The position numbers were made by a program, and so were the translations under genes. The notes beneath the pieces are model-generated. The model saw only the letters and a list, made by a program, of their open reading frames with translations, did not search any database and had not been told where the DNA came from. A stretch of 6,374 nucleotides of DNA. Source: Burkholderiaceae bacterium. Its GTDB lineage: Bacteria > Pseudomonadota > Gammaproteobacteria > Burkholderiales > Burkholderiaceae. Shown piece after piece: positions 1 to 6,374 of the stretch. Every line of letters begins with the position of its first letter. Position 1 is the first letter of the stretch. The stretch is taken from NCBI GenBank assembly GCA_947373615.1, contig CANBYN010000109.1, positions 1-6,374 of the forward strand, written 5' to 3'.

Positions 1-261
1 ATCGTTTTGTAGAACAAATTTTTCGGCGCTTTCTATGGTGCCGTTATTTGCTACTGGGGTTGTTGATACACCTGTTGCGCCAGATATTTGCACAGGTACA
101 TCTACTTTATTGCTTGCAACAGTTGTATCTGTGGCAGTGGGTGTGCTTACAGGAGTGCCGCCGAATAAAGATGGTTTGCCCTCATGAACCTGCCAATTGT
201 TAAAGAGCATGAGACCCGACAACGAGAATACAGCCCAAAGAATTGTTTTTTTAAAGTCCAT
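1..261 (-). CDS. yidC: Membrane protein insertase YidC (N-terminal part, cut by window edge)
   Basis: YidC (Oxa1/Alb3 family) inserts and folds inner-membrane proteins, alone or with SecYEG. The frame is open for 87 codons from ATG 261 to base 1, so the gene continues outside the window. The protein begins MDFKKTILW, has one hydrophobic segment at about residues 7-20, and then NNWQ at 21-24. This matches the first transmembrane helix and following segment of Gram-negative YidC. Residues from about 35 onward are rich in Thr, Ser and Val, as expected for the poorly conserved start of the large periplasmic domain. None of the conserved five-helix insertase core is visible. A second in-frame ATG lies six bases upstream (267-265), but ATG 261 fits the family start MD.. 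and has AAGTGA (273-268) six bases ahead as a modest ribosome binding site. It lies 17 bases after yidD, consistent with the rpmH-rnpA-yidD-yidC operon. Confidence 0.93.
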   Translation of the reverse strand, partial: MDFKKTILWAVFSLSGLMLFNNWQVHEGKPSLFGGTPVSTPTATDTTVASNKVDVPVQISGATGVSTTPVANNGTIESAEKFVLQND

Positions 262-278
262 TTGCATTCACTTAAGTG

Positions 279-512
279 TTAATGAGATGTTTGTTTTACC
301 GCGGGATCATATCCGCCTCGTGACCATGGGTTGCAACGCAAAATGCGCCACACCATTAAGCCGAGACTTTTAATAAATCCATAATGATTAAAGCAGTCAC
401 AAGCGTATTGAGAGCAGGTGGGCACGTACTTGCACTGCGACCCAAAATAAGGGCTTAGGGTTAGTTGATAAAGCCTCACCAACTTCACCGCAATTGCATT
501 TACTGCACTCAC
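279..512 (-). CDS. yidD: Membrane protein insertion efficiency factor YidD
   Basis: YidD is a small membrane-associated protein that helps YidC-dependent insertion of inner-membrane proteins; its exact mechanism is not settled. The 77-residue product has the normal family length and the diagnostic pattern: LYQLTLSP (14-21), a Cys at 27, VPTCSQY (30-36) with Cys33, HYG (43-45), and the end motif RCNPWSRGGYDP (59-70) with Cys60. Two further cysteines, C38 and C40, lie between the conserved ones. The N-terminal 20 residues form an amphipathic stretch, as in homologues. The start is GTG (512-510), one base after the rnpA stop codon, with GAGGGA a little upstream inside the end of rnpA. This layout suggests translational coupling to rnpA. 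The context between rnpA and yidC is the usual one and supports the call strongly. Confidence 0.96.
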   Translation of the reverse strand: MSAVNAIAVKLVRLYQLTLSPYFGSQCKYVPTCSQYACDCFNHYGFIKSLGLMVWRILRCNPWSRGGYDPAVKQTSH

Positions 513-513
513 T

Positions 514-831
514 TTATATGAGTCCCTCTACCTGCGAACGCAAAAGAACCTTTTCTTTTTTTCTGAGTCTGCCACGGGTTTCGCGCCCAATTGGTTTTTT
601 AAGCTTAACCACTACGTCTGCTTTTAATTCGTTGGATTGGGCTGCTCGAATCAATTCACGAATCATCCGCTTTAAAAGATTGCGATCTACGGCTCGTTTG
701 GCTAATTTCTTGGCCACTGCAATTCCTAAATCGGGTTTATCGCCTTCTTTAGTGTTGGCAAAATACATACCCCAATACAAACTTGTCTTGGGGCGTGTTT
801 TTAGTAATTCAGAAATCCTTGTGCTGTTCAA
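514..831 (-). CDS. rnpA: Ribonuclease P protein component
   Basis: RnpA is the protein subunit of RNase P. It binds the catalytic RNA (RnpB) and the 5' leader of precursor tRNA and so aids removal of the leader. The 105-residue product is near the usual 110-130 length. The family signature, the basic RNR-type helix, spans about residues 41-62 with K41, K42, R46, R50, N51, K54, R55 and R58. It is followed by a VVVKLKKP strand (73-80) and a basic C-terminal helix. The hallmark Phe/Tyr-rich leader-binding patch is represented by YW and YF at 19-24. The start is TTG 831-829. An in-frame stop lies two codons upstream, so no longer form is possible, and the next in-frame ATG (residue 22) would remove part of the first strand. 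No clear Shine-Dalgarno sequence precedes the TTG. The gene lies 8 bases after rpmH and 1 base before yidD. Confidence 0.94.
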   Translation of the reverse strand: MNSTRISELLKTRPKTSLYWGMYFANTKEGDKPDLGIAVAKKLAKRAVDRNLLKRMIRELIRAAQSNELKADVVVKLKKPIGRETRGRLRKKEKVLLRSQVEGLI

Positions 832-839
832 GAATTAAA

Positions 840-974
840 TTAAACGGCTAGACGCTTGCGACCTTTTGCGCGTCGTGCATTTAATACGGCGCGTCCGCTT
901 TTAGTTTTCATGCGGATGCGGAAGCCGTGCGTACGTTTGCGGCGTGTTACTGAGGGTTGGTAAGTTCTTTTCAT
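840..974 (-). CDS. rpmH: 50S ribosomal protein L34
   Basis: L34 is a small, very basic protein of the large ribosomal subunit. The 44-codon frame from ATG 974 to TAA 840 encodes [18 protein letters not shown] at the start and ends with GRKRLAV. This is the near-invariant L34 sequence, including the THGFRIRM segment (15-22) and the AKGRK stretch near the C-terminus. Length and sequence leave little room for another identity. It is the first gene of the leftward block rpmH-rnpA-yidD-yidC and lies divergent from dnaA, the typical arrangement at the origin of many bacteria. The ribosome binding site is weak: CGGGA lies about nine bases before the ATG. A likely promoter lies at 998-1026. Confidence 0.98.
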
Positions 975-997
975 GATTGATCCCGGGAAAACCAAGT

Positions 998-1026
998 ATT
1001 TTCCTTGTTGCGGAGCAAAAGGTCAA
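998..1026 (-). promoter_or_regulatory. Probable rpmH operon promoter
   Basis: On the minus strand TTGACC (1026-1021) matches the sigma-70 -35 consensus at five of six bases. After a 17-base spacer, GAAAAT (1003-998) matches the -10 consensus at four of six. Transcription would start near 991, leaving a leader of roughly 17 bases before the rpmH ATG. The position just ahead of a ribosomal protein gene supports it. The match is by eye only. Confidence 0.5.
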
Positions 1027-1078
1027 TCTATCTTAGTGAATATGTAGGTGTTTTTCTCTATTTTTGTTAGTTTTATGC

Positions 1079-1112
1079 TTAAAGCTTTAATTTAAAAGAA
1101 AAAATTTCTTTT
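1079..1112. repeat. AT-rich stretch with two perfect inverted repeats in the rpmH-dnaA gap
   Basis: Bases 1079-1090 form a perfect 12-base palindrome (TTAAAGCTTTAA). Directly after it, AAAAGAAA (1094-1101) and TTTCTTTT (1105-1112) form a perfect 8-base inverted repeat with a 3-base loop. The whole stretch is almost entirely A and T and lies next to a group of DnaA boxes (1111-1161). It could serve as a DNA unwinding element or simply be an AT-rich promoter-region sequence. It does not look like a terminator, because no gene ends into it. Confidence 0.5.
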
Positions 1113-1119
1113 GTTCACA
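1111..1119 (+). promoter_or_regulatory. Weak DnaA box
   Basis: TTGTTCACA differs from TTATCCACA at positions 3 and 5. It gains weight only from lying 11 bases, about one helical turn, from the perfect box at 1122-1130 and in the same orientation. Confidence 0.35.
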
Positions 1120-1121
1120 AG

Positions 1122-1130
1122 TTATCCACA
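1122..1130 (+). promoter_or_regulatory. DnaA box (perfect consensus) upstream of dnaA
   Basis: TTATCCACA matches the strict DnaA box consensus. It lies between the AT-rich repeat region and the dnaA promoter and faces the perfect minus-strand box at 1153-1161, with centres 31 bases (about three helical turns) apart. A weaker near-match, TTTTCCACG (1133-1141), lies between them. Likely roles are autoregulation of dnaA and possibly origin function. Confidence 0.85.
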
Positions 1131-1132
1131 GC

Positions 1133-1141
1133 TTTTCCACG
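1133..1141 (+). promoter_or_regulatory. Weak DnaA box
   Basis: TTTTCCACG differs from TTATCCACA at positions 3 and 9. It starts 11 bases after the start of the perfect box at 1122-1130, the same spacing as between that box and the weak site at 1111-1119. The three therefore form a regularly phased row. Confidence 0.35.
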
Positions 1142-1151
1142 TTTTTGTAGC

Positions 1152-1181
1152 TTGTGGATAACTTTGCGCCATCGCTACAAT
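1152..1181 (+). promoter_or_regulatory. Probable dnaA promoter
   Basis: TACAAT (1176-1181) matches the -10 consensus TATAAT at five of six bases. TTGTGG (1152-1157), 18 bases upstream, matches the first three and most important bases of the -35 consensus. Transcription would begin near 1188, leaving only about 8-9 bases before the dnaA ATG at 1197. This would be a very short leader without room for a normal ribosome binding site. Confidence 0.5.
1153..1161 (-). promoter_or_regulatory. DnaA box (perfect consensus) overlapping the dnaA promoter
   Basis: TGTGGATAA on the plus strand is the exact complement of TTATCCACA. It overlaps the candidate -35 element TTGTGG (1152-1157) of dnaA, so bound DnaA would block RNA polymerase. 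This is the classic layout for dnaA autorepression. It also shows that TTG 1152 belongs to a protein-binding site and is unlikely to be a real start codon. Confidence 0.85.
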
Positions 1182-1196
1182 GGATCCTCTAAAAAT

Positions 1197-2630
1197 ATGA
1201 GCAACTTACAGAATCCCCCCATCTTGAATTCAATTAGCCCCCTGGGTTTTTGGGATGATGCTATTGGCATTTTATCCCGTGAACTATCGCCCCAACAGTT
1301 TAAAACATGGATTCAACCATTGTCTCTATTGTCCGTAGAAGAGAGTGATGACTCACTCACAATAGGGGCGCCAAATAGATTTAAGCTTGATTGGATTAAA
1401 AAAACCTTTGCAGACAGGTTTCAGGAGTTGGCCTCCGTATATTTTGGTCGCCCTATTAATGTTAGTTTTACTCTAGCTGTAGAGCCCAACACACCTTCAG
1501 TAGCAACGGTCGCGTCCCTGAGTTTAGCGCCGGCATTGCCGCAAGGCCCCGCAATTGAGGTTATTGAATCAACGATTTCGGTAGAAGAAAGCTCTTTTGA
1601 GATTGAAGACCATTCAAAATTAAACCCAAATCTCACTTTCGAAACTTTTGTAACAGGTAAGGCAAACCAGCTTGCGCGCGCAGCTTCTATTCAAGTTGCA
1701 CATAATCCTGGTACCTCATACAACCCTATGTTTTTGTATGGTGGGGTAGGGCTAGGGAAAACCCACTTAATCCACGCCATTGGCAACCACCTCTTAAAAG
1801 AAAAGCCAAACGCGCGAATTCGATATATCCATGCTGAGCAGTACGTTTCCGATGTGGTGCGGGCATATCAACAGAAGGCTTTTGACCGTTTTAAGCGCTA
1901 CTACCACTCATTAGATTTGTTGTTAATTGATGATATTCAATTTTTTAGTGGTAAATCTCGCACGCAAGAAGAGTTCTTTTATGCTTTTGAGGCGTTATTA
2001 AGTAACAAGTCTCAGGTCATTATTACTAGTGATACCTACCCCAAAGAAATGGCGGGGATTGATGATCGCCTAATATCTCGCTTTGATTCTGGCCTTACTG
2101 TTGCAATCGAACCCCCAGAATTGGAAATGCGTGTGGCTATTTTAATGAAAAAAGCGATTAGTGAGGGCATTCCTATGAGTGAGGATGTGGCTTTCTTTGT
2201 TGCCAAACATCTTCGCTCTAATGTTCGTGAATTAGAGGGCGCATTGAGGAAAATCCTTGCTTTTGTTCGTTTTCATGGCCGGGAAGTGACTATTGAGGTT
2301 GCCCGCACAGCACTAAAAGACCTGCTTTCTATTCAAAATCGTCAAATTTCTGTCGAAAATATTCAAAAAGCTGTGGCTGATTTTTATAGTATTAAGGTGG
2401 CAGATATGTACTCCAAAAAAAGGCCTGCCAATATTGCTCGCCCACGCCAAATTGCAATGTTTATGGCTAAAGAGTTAACACAAAAAAGCCTCCCAGAGAT
2501 TGGTGAGTTGTTTGGTGGGAGGGACCATACAACTGTTTTGCATGCCGTTCGGAAGATCGCGGAAGAGCGCTCACGTGATGGTCAACTTAACCATGAGATC
2601 CACGTAATTGAACAAACTTTAAAAGCATAG
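1197..2630 (+). CDS. dnaA: Chromosomal replication initiator protein DnaA
   Basis: DnaA is the ATP-dependent initiator that binds DnaA boxes at oriC, melts the duplex and loads the DnaB helicase. Starting at ATG 1197 it has 477 residues, close to E. coli DnaA (467). Domain I (about 1-88) carries FWDDAI (18-23) and [14 protein letters not shown]. Domain II is a linker of about 50 residues rich in Ala, Pro, Ser and Glu. Domain III (about 143-350) is the AAA+ ATPase: Walker A GGVGLGKT (182-189), Walker B LLLIDD with D245 and D246, the arginine finger in SRFD (R295) and sensor II in NVRELEG (R344). Domain IV has the basic region [13 protein letters not shown] (406-418) and the DNA-binding signature [11 protein letters not shown] (440-450). 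All key residues are present. The frame stays open upstream to TTG 1152, but that codon lies inside a DnaA box and in front of the likely promoter, so ATG 1197 is preferred. GGA at 1182-1184 is at best a poor ribosome binding site. Confidence 0.98.
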   Translation: MSNLQNPPILNSISPLGFWDDAIGILSRELSPQQFKTWIQPLSLLSVEESDDSLTIGAPNRFKLDWIKKTFADRFQELASVYFGRPINVSFTLAVEPNTPSVATVASLSLAPALPQGPAIEVIESTISVEESSFEIEDHSKLNPNLTFETFVTGKANQLARAASIQVAHNPGTSYNPMFLYGGVGLGKTHLIHAIGNHLLKEKPNARIRYIHAEQYVSDVVRAYQQKAFDRFKRYYHSLDLLLIDDIQFFSGKSRTQEEFFYAFEALLSNKSQVIITSDTYPKEMAGIDDRLISRFDSGLTVAIEPPELEMRVAILMKKAISEGIPMSEDVAFFVAKHLRSNVRELEGALRKILAFVRFHGREVTIEVARTALKDLLSIQNRQISVENIQKAVADFYSIKVADMYSKKRPANIARPRQIAMFMAKELTQKSLPEIGELFGGRDHTTVLHAVRKIAEERSRDGQLNHEIHVIEQTLKA

Positions 2631-2638
2631 GTTTTTGT

Positions 2639-2647
2639 TGTGGATAA
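2639..2647 (-). promoter_or_regulatory. DnaA box (perfect consensus)
   Basis: TGTGGATAA on the plus strand is the complement of TTATCCACA. It is the first box after the dnaA stop codon, and its centre is 12 bases from the next box at 2651-2659. Confidence 0.85.
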
Positions 2648-2650
2648 GCC

Positions 2651-2659
2651 TGTGTATAA
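2651..2659 (-). promoter_or_regulatory. DnaA box (TTATACACA variant)
   Basis: TGTGTATAA on the plus strand reads TTATACACA on the minus strand. It fits the degenerate consensus TTATNCACA exactly and has the same orientation as its neighbours. The loose match TAAGGATAA (2663-2671) continues the row with the same spacing of 12 bases between centres. Confidence 0.75.
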
Positions 2660-2662
2660 GAT

Positions 2663-2671
2663 TAAGGATAA
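2663..2671 (-). promoter_or_regulatory. Weak DnaA box
   Basis: TAAGGATAA reads TTATCCTTA on the minus strand: the first six bases of the consensus are perfect, and positions 7 and 8 differ. Its regular 12-base spacing from the boxes at 2639 and 2651 is the main reason to list it. Confidence 0.35.
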
Positions 2672-2685
2672 GTTTGGGGATTAGT

Positions 2686-2694
2686 TGTGGATAA
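2686..2694 (-). promoter_or_regulatory. DnaA box (perfect consensus)
   Basis: TGTGGATAA on the plus strand is the complement of TTATCCACA. It is the last of the minus-strand group; beyond it the better boxes are on the plus strand, so the two groups face each other. Confidence 0.85.
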
Positions 2695-2724
2695 ATTATG
2701 GAAAGACTTCGCTTCATGCAAAAA

Positions 2725-2737
2725 TAGGGTATTGATT
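2725..2737 (-). promoter_or_regulatory. Possible IHF binding site
   Basis: Read on the minus strand, AATCAATACCCTA fits the IHF core WATCAANNNNTTR except for one base (C for the first T of TTR). It lies in the middle of the origin, between the minus-strand and plus-strand box groups, where DNA bending would bring them together. A one-mismatch match to a short degenerate motif is weak evidence. Confidence 0.25.
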
Positions 2738-2742
2738 AAAAG

Positions 2743-2751
2743 TTATCCCCG
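2743..2751 (+). promoter_or_regulatory. Weak DnaA box
   Basis: TTATCCCCG matches the consensus TTATCCACA except at positions 7 and 9. It is plus-strand, like the better boxes that follow it. Confidence 0.3.
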
Positions 2752-2764
2752 TTTTATGCAATGC

Positions 2765-2784
2765 TTATACAAAAGTTTTCCACA
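2765..2784 (+). promoter_or_regulatory. Pair of near-consensus DnaA boxes
   Basis: TTATACAAA (2765-2773) differs from TTATNCACA only at position 8. TTTTCCACA (2776-2784) differs from TTATCCACA only at position 3. Their centres are 11 bases apart, about one helical turn, and both are on the plus strand. An AT-rich run begins directly after the second. Confidence 0.65.
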
Positions 2785-2828
2785 GATTTTTTTGTCTCTA
2801 ATATGTTGTTTTATATGGGGTTTTTGAC

Positions 2829-2837
2829 TTATCCACG
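2829..2837 (+). promoter_or_regulatory. Near-consensus DnaA box next to the DnaA-trio
   Basis: TTATCCACG differs from the consensus only in the last base. It is the box closest to dnaN, and 13 bases later a run of trinucleotides begins (2851-2868) in the orientation expected of a box that feeds DnaA onto a DnaA-trio. Confidence 0.75.
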
Positions 2838-2850
2838 GAAATAGAAAGCC

Positions 2851-2868
2851 TTATTACTATTACTACTA
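2851..2868 (-). other. DnaA-trio candidate (origin unwinding element)
   Basis: The plus strand reads TTATTACTATTACTACTA. On the minus strand, read 3' to 5', the triplets are AAT AAT GAT AAT GAT GAT. All six fit the 3'-(G/A)A(T/A)-5' DnaA-trio described in Bacillus subtilis as the site where DnaA engages single-stranded DNA. As there, it lies downstream of a DnaA box with a short spacer that ends in GCC, and it is followed by AT-rich DNA (ATATATAC). It also lies in the dnaN-proximal end of the origin. Function is inferred from sequence and position only. Confidence 0.65.
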
Positions 2869-2878
2869 AGATATATAC

Positions 2879-2883
2879 AAGGA
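2879..2883 (+). promoter_or_regulatory. dnaN ribosome binding site
   Basis: AAGGA lies 10 bases before the ATG at 2894. It is the only good Shine-Dalgarno match among the three plus-strand genes and supports that start. It sits directly after the DnaA-trio and its AT-rich flank. Confidence 0.7.
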
Positions 2884-2893
2884 TTTAAAAGCA

Positions 2894-4009
2894 ATGCAAC
2901 TCGTTAACACTTCACGCGATAACTTACTAAAACCACTTCAAGTTGTTAGTGGGATTGTTGAACGTAGACATACCTTACCAATTTTGGCAAATCTCTTATT
3001 TAAAAAAAATGGAGAAAAGGTTTCTTTTGTTTCTACAGATATTGAAATTCAAATTACAACTAACGCCAATTTTGGCGTAGGTACTGAAGATGTCACTACT
3101 ACTGTTGCTGCTAGAAAATTATTAGATATTTTGCGTGCTCTCCCAGAGGGCCCAGTTTCTTTAAATTTAAAAGATCACCGCATGGTTGTCCAAAGTGGAA
3201 AAAGCCGCTTTTCTTTGCAAACACTTTCAGCTTCTGAGTTTCCTGTTATGCAAACGGTTGGTGAGCTTACCGCCACCTGGAAGATGTCTCAAAAAAGTTT
3301 TCGTCAGTTAATTAGCCAAGTTCATTTTTCAATGGCGCAACAAGATATTCGTTATTACTTAAACGGCATGTTATTAGTGATTGAGGGTAAAGAGGTTGTT
3401 GCTGTTGCTACCGATGGTCATCGTTTGGCGTATTCCCAGGTTGAATTAACTGAAGCCCCATCTGGGTCTGGTCAAAAACAAGAAATTATTATTCCTCGCA
3501 AAACAATTCTAGAGTTGCAGCATTTGCTGGAGGAGTCAGATGATTTATTAGAAATTAGTCTAACTGCTAATCAAGCAAAGTTTGCCTTTGGGGATATTGA
3601 ATTAATTTCTAAATTAGTTGAAGGTAAATTTCCCGATTTCCAAAGGGTTATTCCAAAAGGCCATAAAAACACACTGGTTGTAGGGCGAGACGCTTTGCAG
3701 GCCGCTTTACAACGTGCAGCAATTTTGACTACAGATAAATTTAAAGGAGTTCGCTTCTCTTTATCTCCAAATCGCATCACCATTCAATCAACAAATGCTG
3801 AACAAGAAGAAGCGCAAGAAGAAATTGAAACTGAATACACGGGTGATGCTGTGGAGATTGGTTTTAACGTGAGTTACCTACTAGACGTTTTATCTAATTT
3901 AAAAAATGAAAAAATTCAAATTAGTTTAGGTGACGCAAATAGTAGTGCTGTGATTACTCTGCCTGGCTCAGAGAACTTTAAGTATGTTGTTATGCCAATG
4001 CGCATTTAA
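2894..4009 (+). CDS. dnaN: DNA polymerase III beta subunit (sliding clamp)
   Basis: DnaN forms a ring-shaped dimer that encircles DNA and tethers DNA polymerase III and many repair proteins. The 371-residue product is close to E. coli DnaN (366) and should form three similar clamp domains, at about 1-125, 126-255 and 256-371. Family marks include LLKPLQVVSGIVERRHTLPI near the start, ATDGHRLA (172-179), which lines the hydrophobic pocket that binds clamp-binding peptides, GKFPDFQRVIP in the middle, and the C-terminal ending YVVMPMRI, nearly identical to the E. coli end. The ATG at 2894 has AAGGA 10 bases upstream and gives the expected N-terminus, MQLVNTSRDNLL. It lies 263 bases after dnaA, across the probable oriC, and 11 bases before gyrB, with which it is probably co-transcribed. 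No convincing sigma-70 promoter could be chosen in the origin. Nothing looks broken. Confidence 0.98.
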   Translation: MQLVNTSRDNLLKPLQVVSGIVERRHTLPILANLLFKKNGEKVSFVSTDIEIQITTNANFGVGTEDVTTTVAARKLLDILRALPEGPVSLNLKDHRMVVQSGKSRFSLQTLSASEFPVMQTVGELTATWKMSQKSFRQLISQVHFSMAQQDIRYYLNGMLLVIEGKEVVAVATDGHRLAYSQVELTEAPSGSGQKQEIIIPRKTILELQHLLEESDDLLEISLTANQAKFAFGDIELISKLVEGKFPDFQRVIPKGHKNTLVVGRDALQAALQRAAILTTDKFKGVRFSLSPNRITIQSTNAEQEEAQEEIETEYTGDAVEIGFNVSYLLDVLSNLKNEKIQISLGDANSSAVITLPGSENFKYVVMPMRI

Positions 4010-4014
4010 ATTAG

Positions 4015-6374
<2,360 letters not shown>

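Larger units (their letters stand above)
2631..2893. other. oriC: Probable chromosomal origin of replication (oriC), dnaA-dnaN intergenic region
   Basis: This 263-base gap has no gene but is dense in DnaA boxes. Two perfect boxes (2639-2647, 2686-2694) and one that fits the degenerate consensus (2651-2659) lie on the minus strand. Three one-mismatch boxes (2765-2773, 2776-2784, 2829-2837) lie on the plus strand, and weaker matches occur at 2663-2671 and 2743-2751. AT-rich runs occur at about 2785-2826 and 2869-2890, and a DnaA-trio candidate lies at 2851-2868. The location between dnaA and dnaN is the commonest place for a bacterial oriC. No GATC site occurs in the gap, so a Dam/SeqA type of sequestration as in E. 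coli is not expected to act here. Confidence 0.85.

Noticed and set aside
494..838. Plus-strand frame of 114 codons
   Set aside because: It lies wholly antisense to rnpA, has no recognisable motif or ribosome binding site, and is explained as the complementary frame of a well-supported gene.
1152..1196. N-terminal extension of DnaA from TTG 1152
   Set aside because: The codon lies in a perfect DnaA box and in the candidate -35, there is no ribosome binding site, and the extra 15 residues do not resemble DnaA.
1421..1636. Minus-strand frame of 71 codons inside dnaA
   Set aside because: Antisense to the linker region of dnaA, with no family resemblance and no promoter or ribosome binding site.
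2824..2860. dnaN promoter built on TTGACT (2824-2829)
   Set aside because: The -35 match is good, but no acceptable -10 lies 16-18 bases downstream; the nearest candidates (TATTAC, TACTAT) are 22-25 bases away.
3571..3783. Minus-strand frame of 70 codons inside dnaN
   Set aside because: Antisense to conserved clamp coding sequence; no independent sign of being a gene.

Overview
The window carries the classic chromosomal replication-origin neighbourhood of a proteobacterium. Two gene blocks point away from each other: yidC (partial), yidD, rnpA and rpmH on the minus strand, and dnaA, dnaN and gyrB (partial) on the plus strand. The best guess for the host is a betaproteobacterium of the Burkholderiales, possibly a Polynucleobacter-like freshwater lineage. 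This rests on the DnaA N-terminus (the [14 protein letters not shown] stretch), the YidC N-terminus (MDFKKTILW and a conserved NNWQ), the direct dnaA-dnaN-gyrB order without recF, the large insertion in the GyrB C-terminal half, and fairly AT-rich coding sequence. The genus is an inference; the family-level gene calls are firm.

Layout. Positions 1-261 hold the first 87 codons of the YidC membrane insertase, which continues beyond the left edge. Then come yidD (279-512), rnpA (514-831) and rpmH (840-974). These are closely spaced and probably one transcript from a promoter near 998-1026. The 222-base rpmH-dnaA gap contains an AT-rich stretch with two perfect inverted repeats, two perfect DnaA boxes, two weaker ones and a likely dnaA promoter whose -35 overlaps a DnaA box. 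dnaA follows; its start is best placed at ATG 1197, giving 477 residues. The 263-base dnaA-dnaN gap (2631-2893) is the probable oriC. It has two perfect boxes and one that fits the degenerate consensus, all on the minus strand. Several near-consensus boxes follow, mostly on the plus strand. At the dnaN end, a plus-strand box is followed by six trinucleotides that match a DnaA-trio. dnaN (2894-4009) and gyrB (4021 to the window end, 784 codons visible) follow with an 11-base gap.

How the genes work together. DnaA binds the boxes, opens the duplex and starts replication. DnaN is the sliding clamp that tethers the polymerase, and GyrB is the ATPase subunit of DNA gyrase, which removes positive supercoils ahead of the forks. 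On the other side, rpmH encodes ribosomal protein L34, rnpA the protein part of RNase P, and yidD and yidC act in inner-membrane protein insertion.

All protein genes belong to well-known families and look intact apart from the two cut by the window edges. No tRNA, rRNA, CRISPR array, insertion sequence, toxin or defence gene was seen. No gene-free stretch exceeds 300 bases. The part most worth attention is the origin architecture, especially the DnaA-trio candidate and the possible bipartite arrangement of DnaA boxes on both sides of dnaA.
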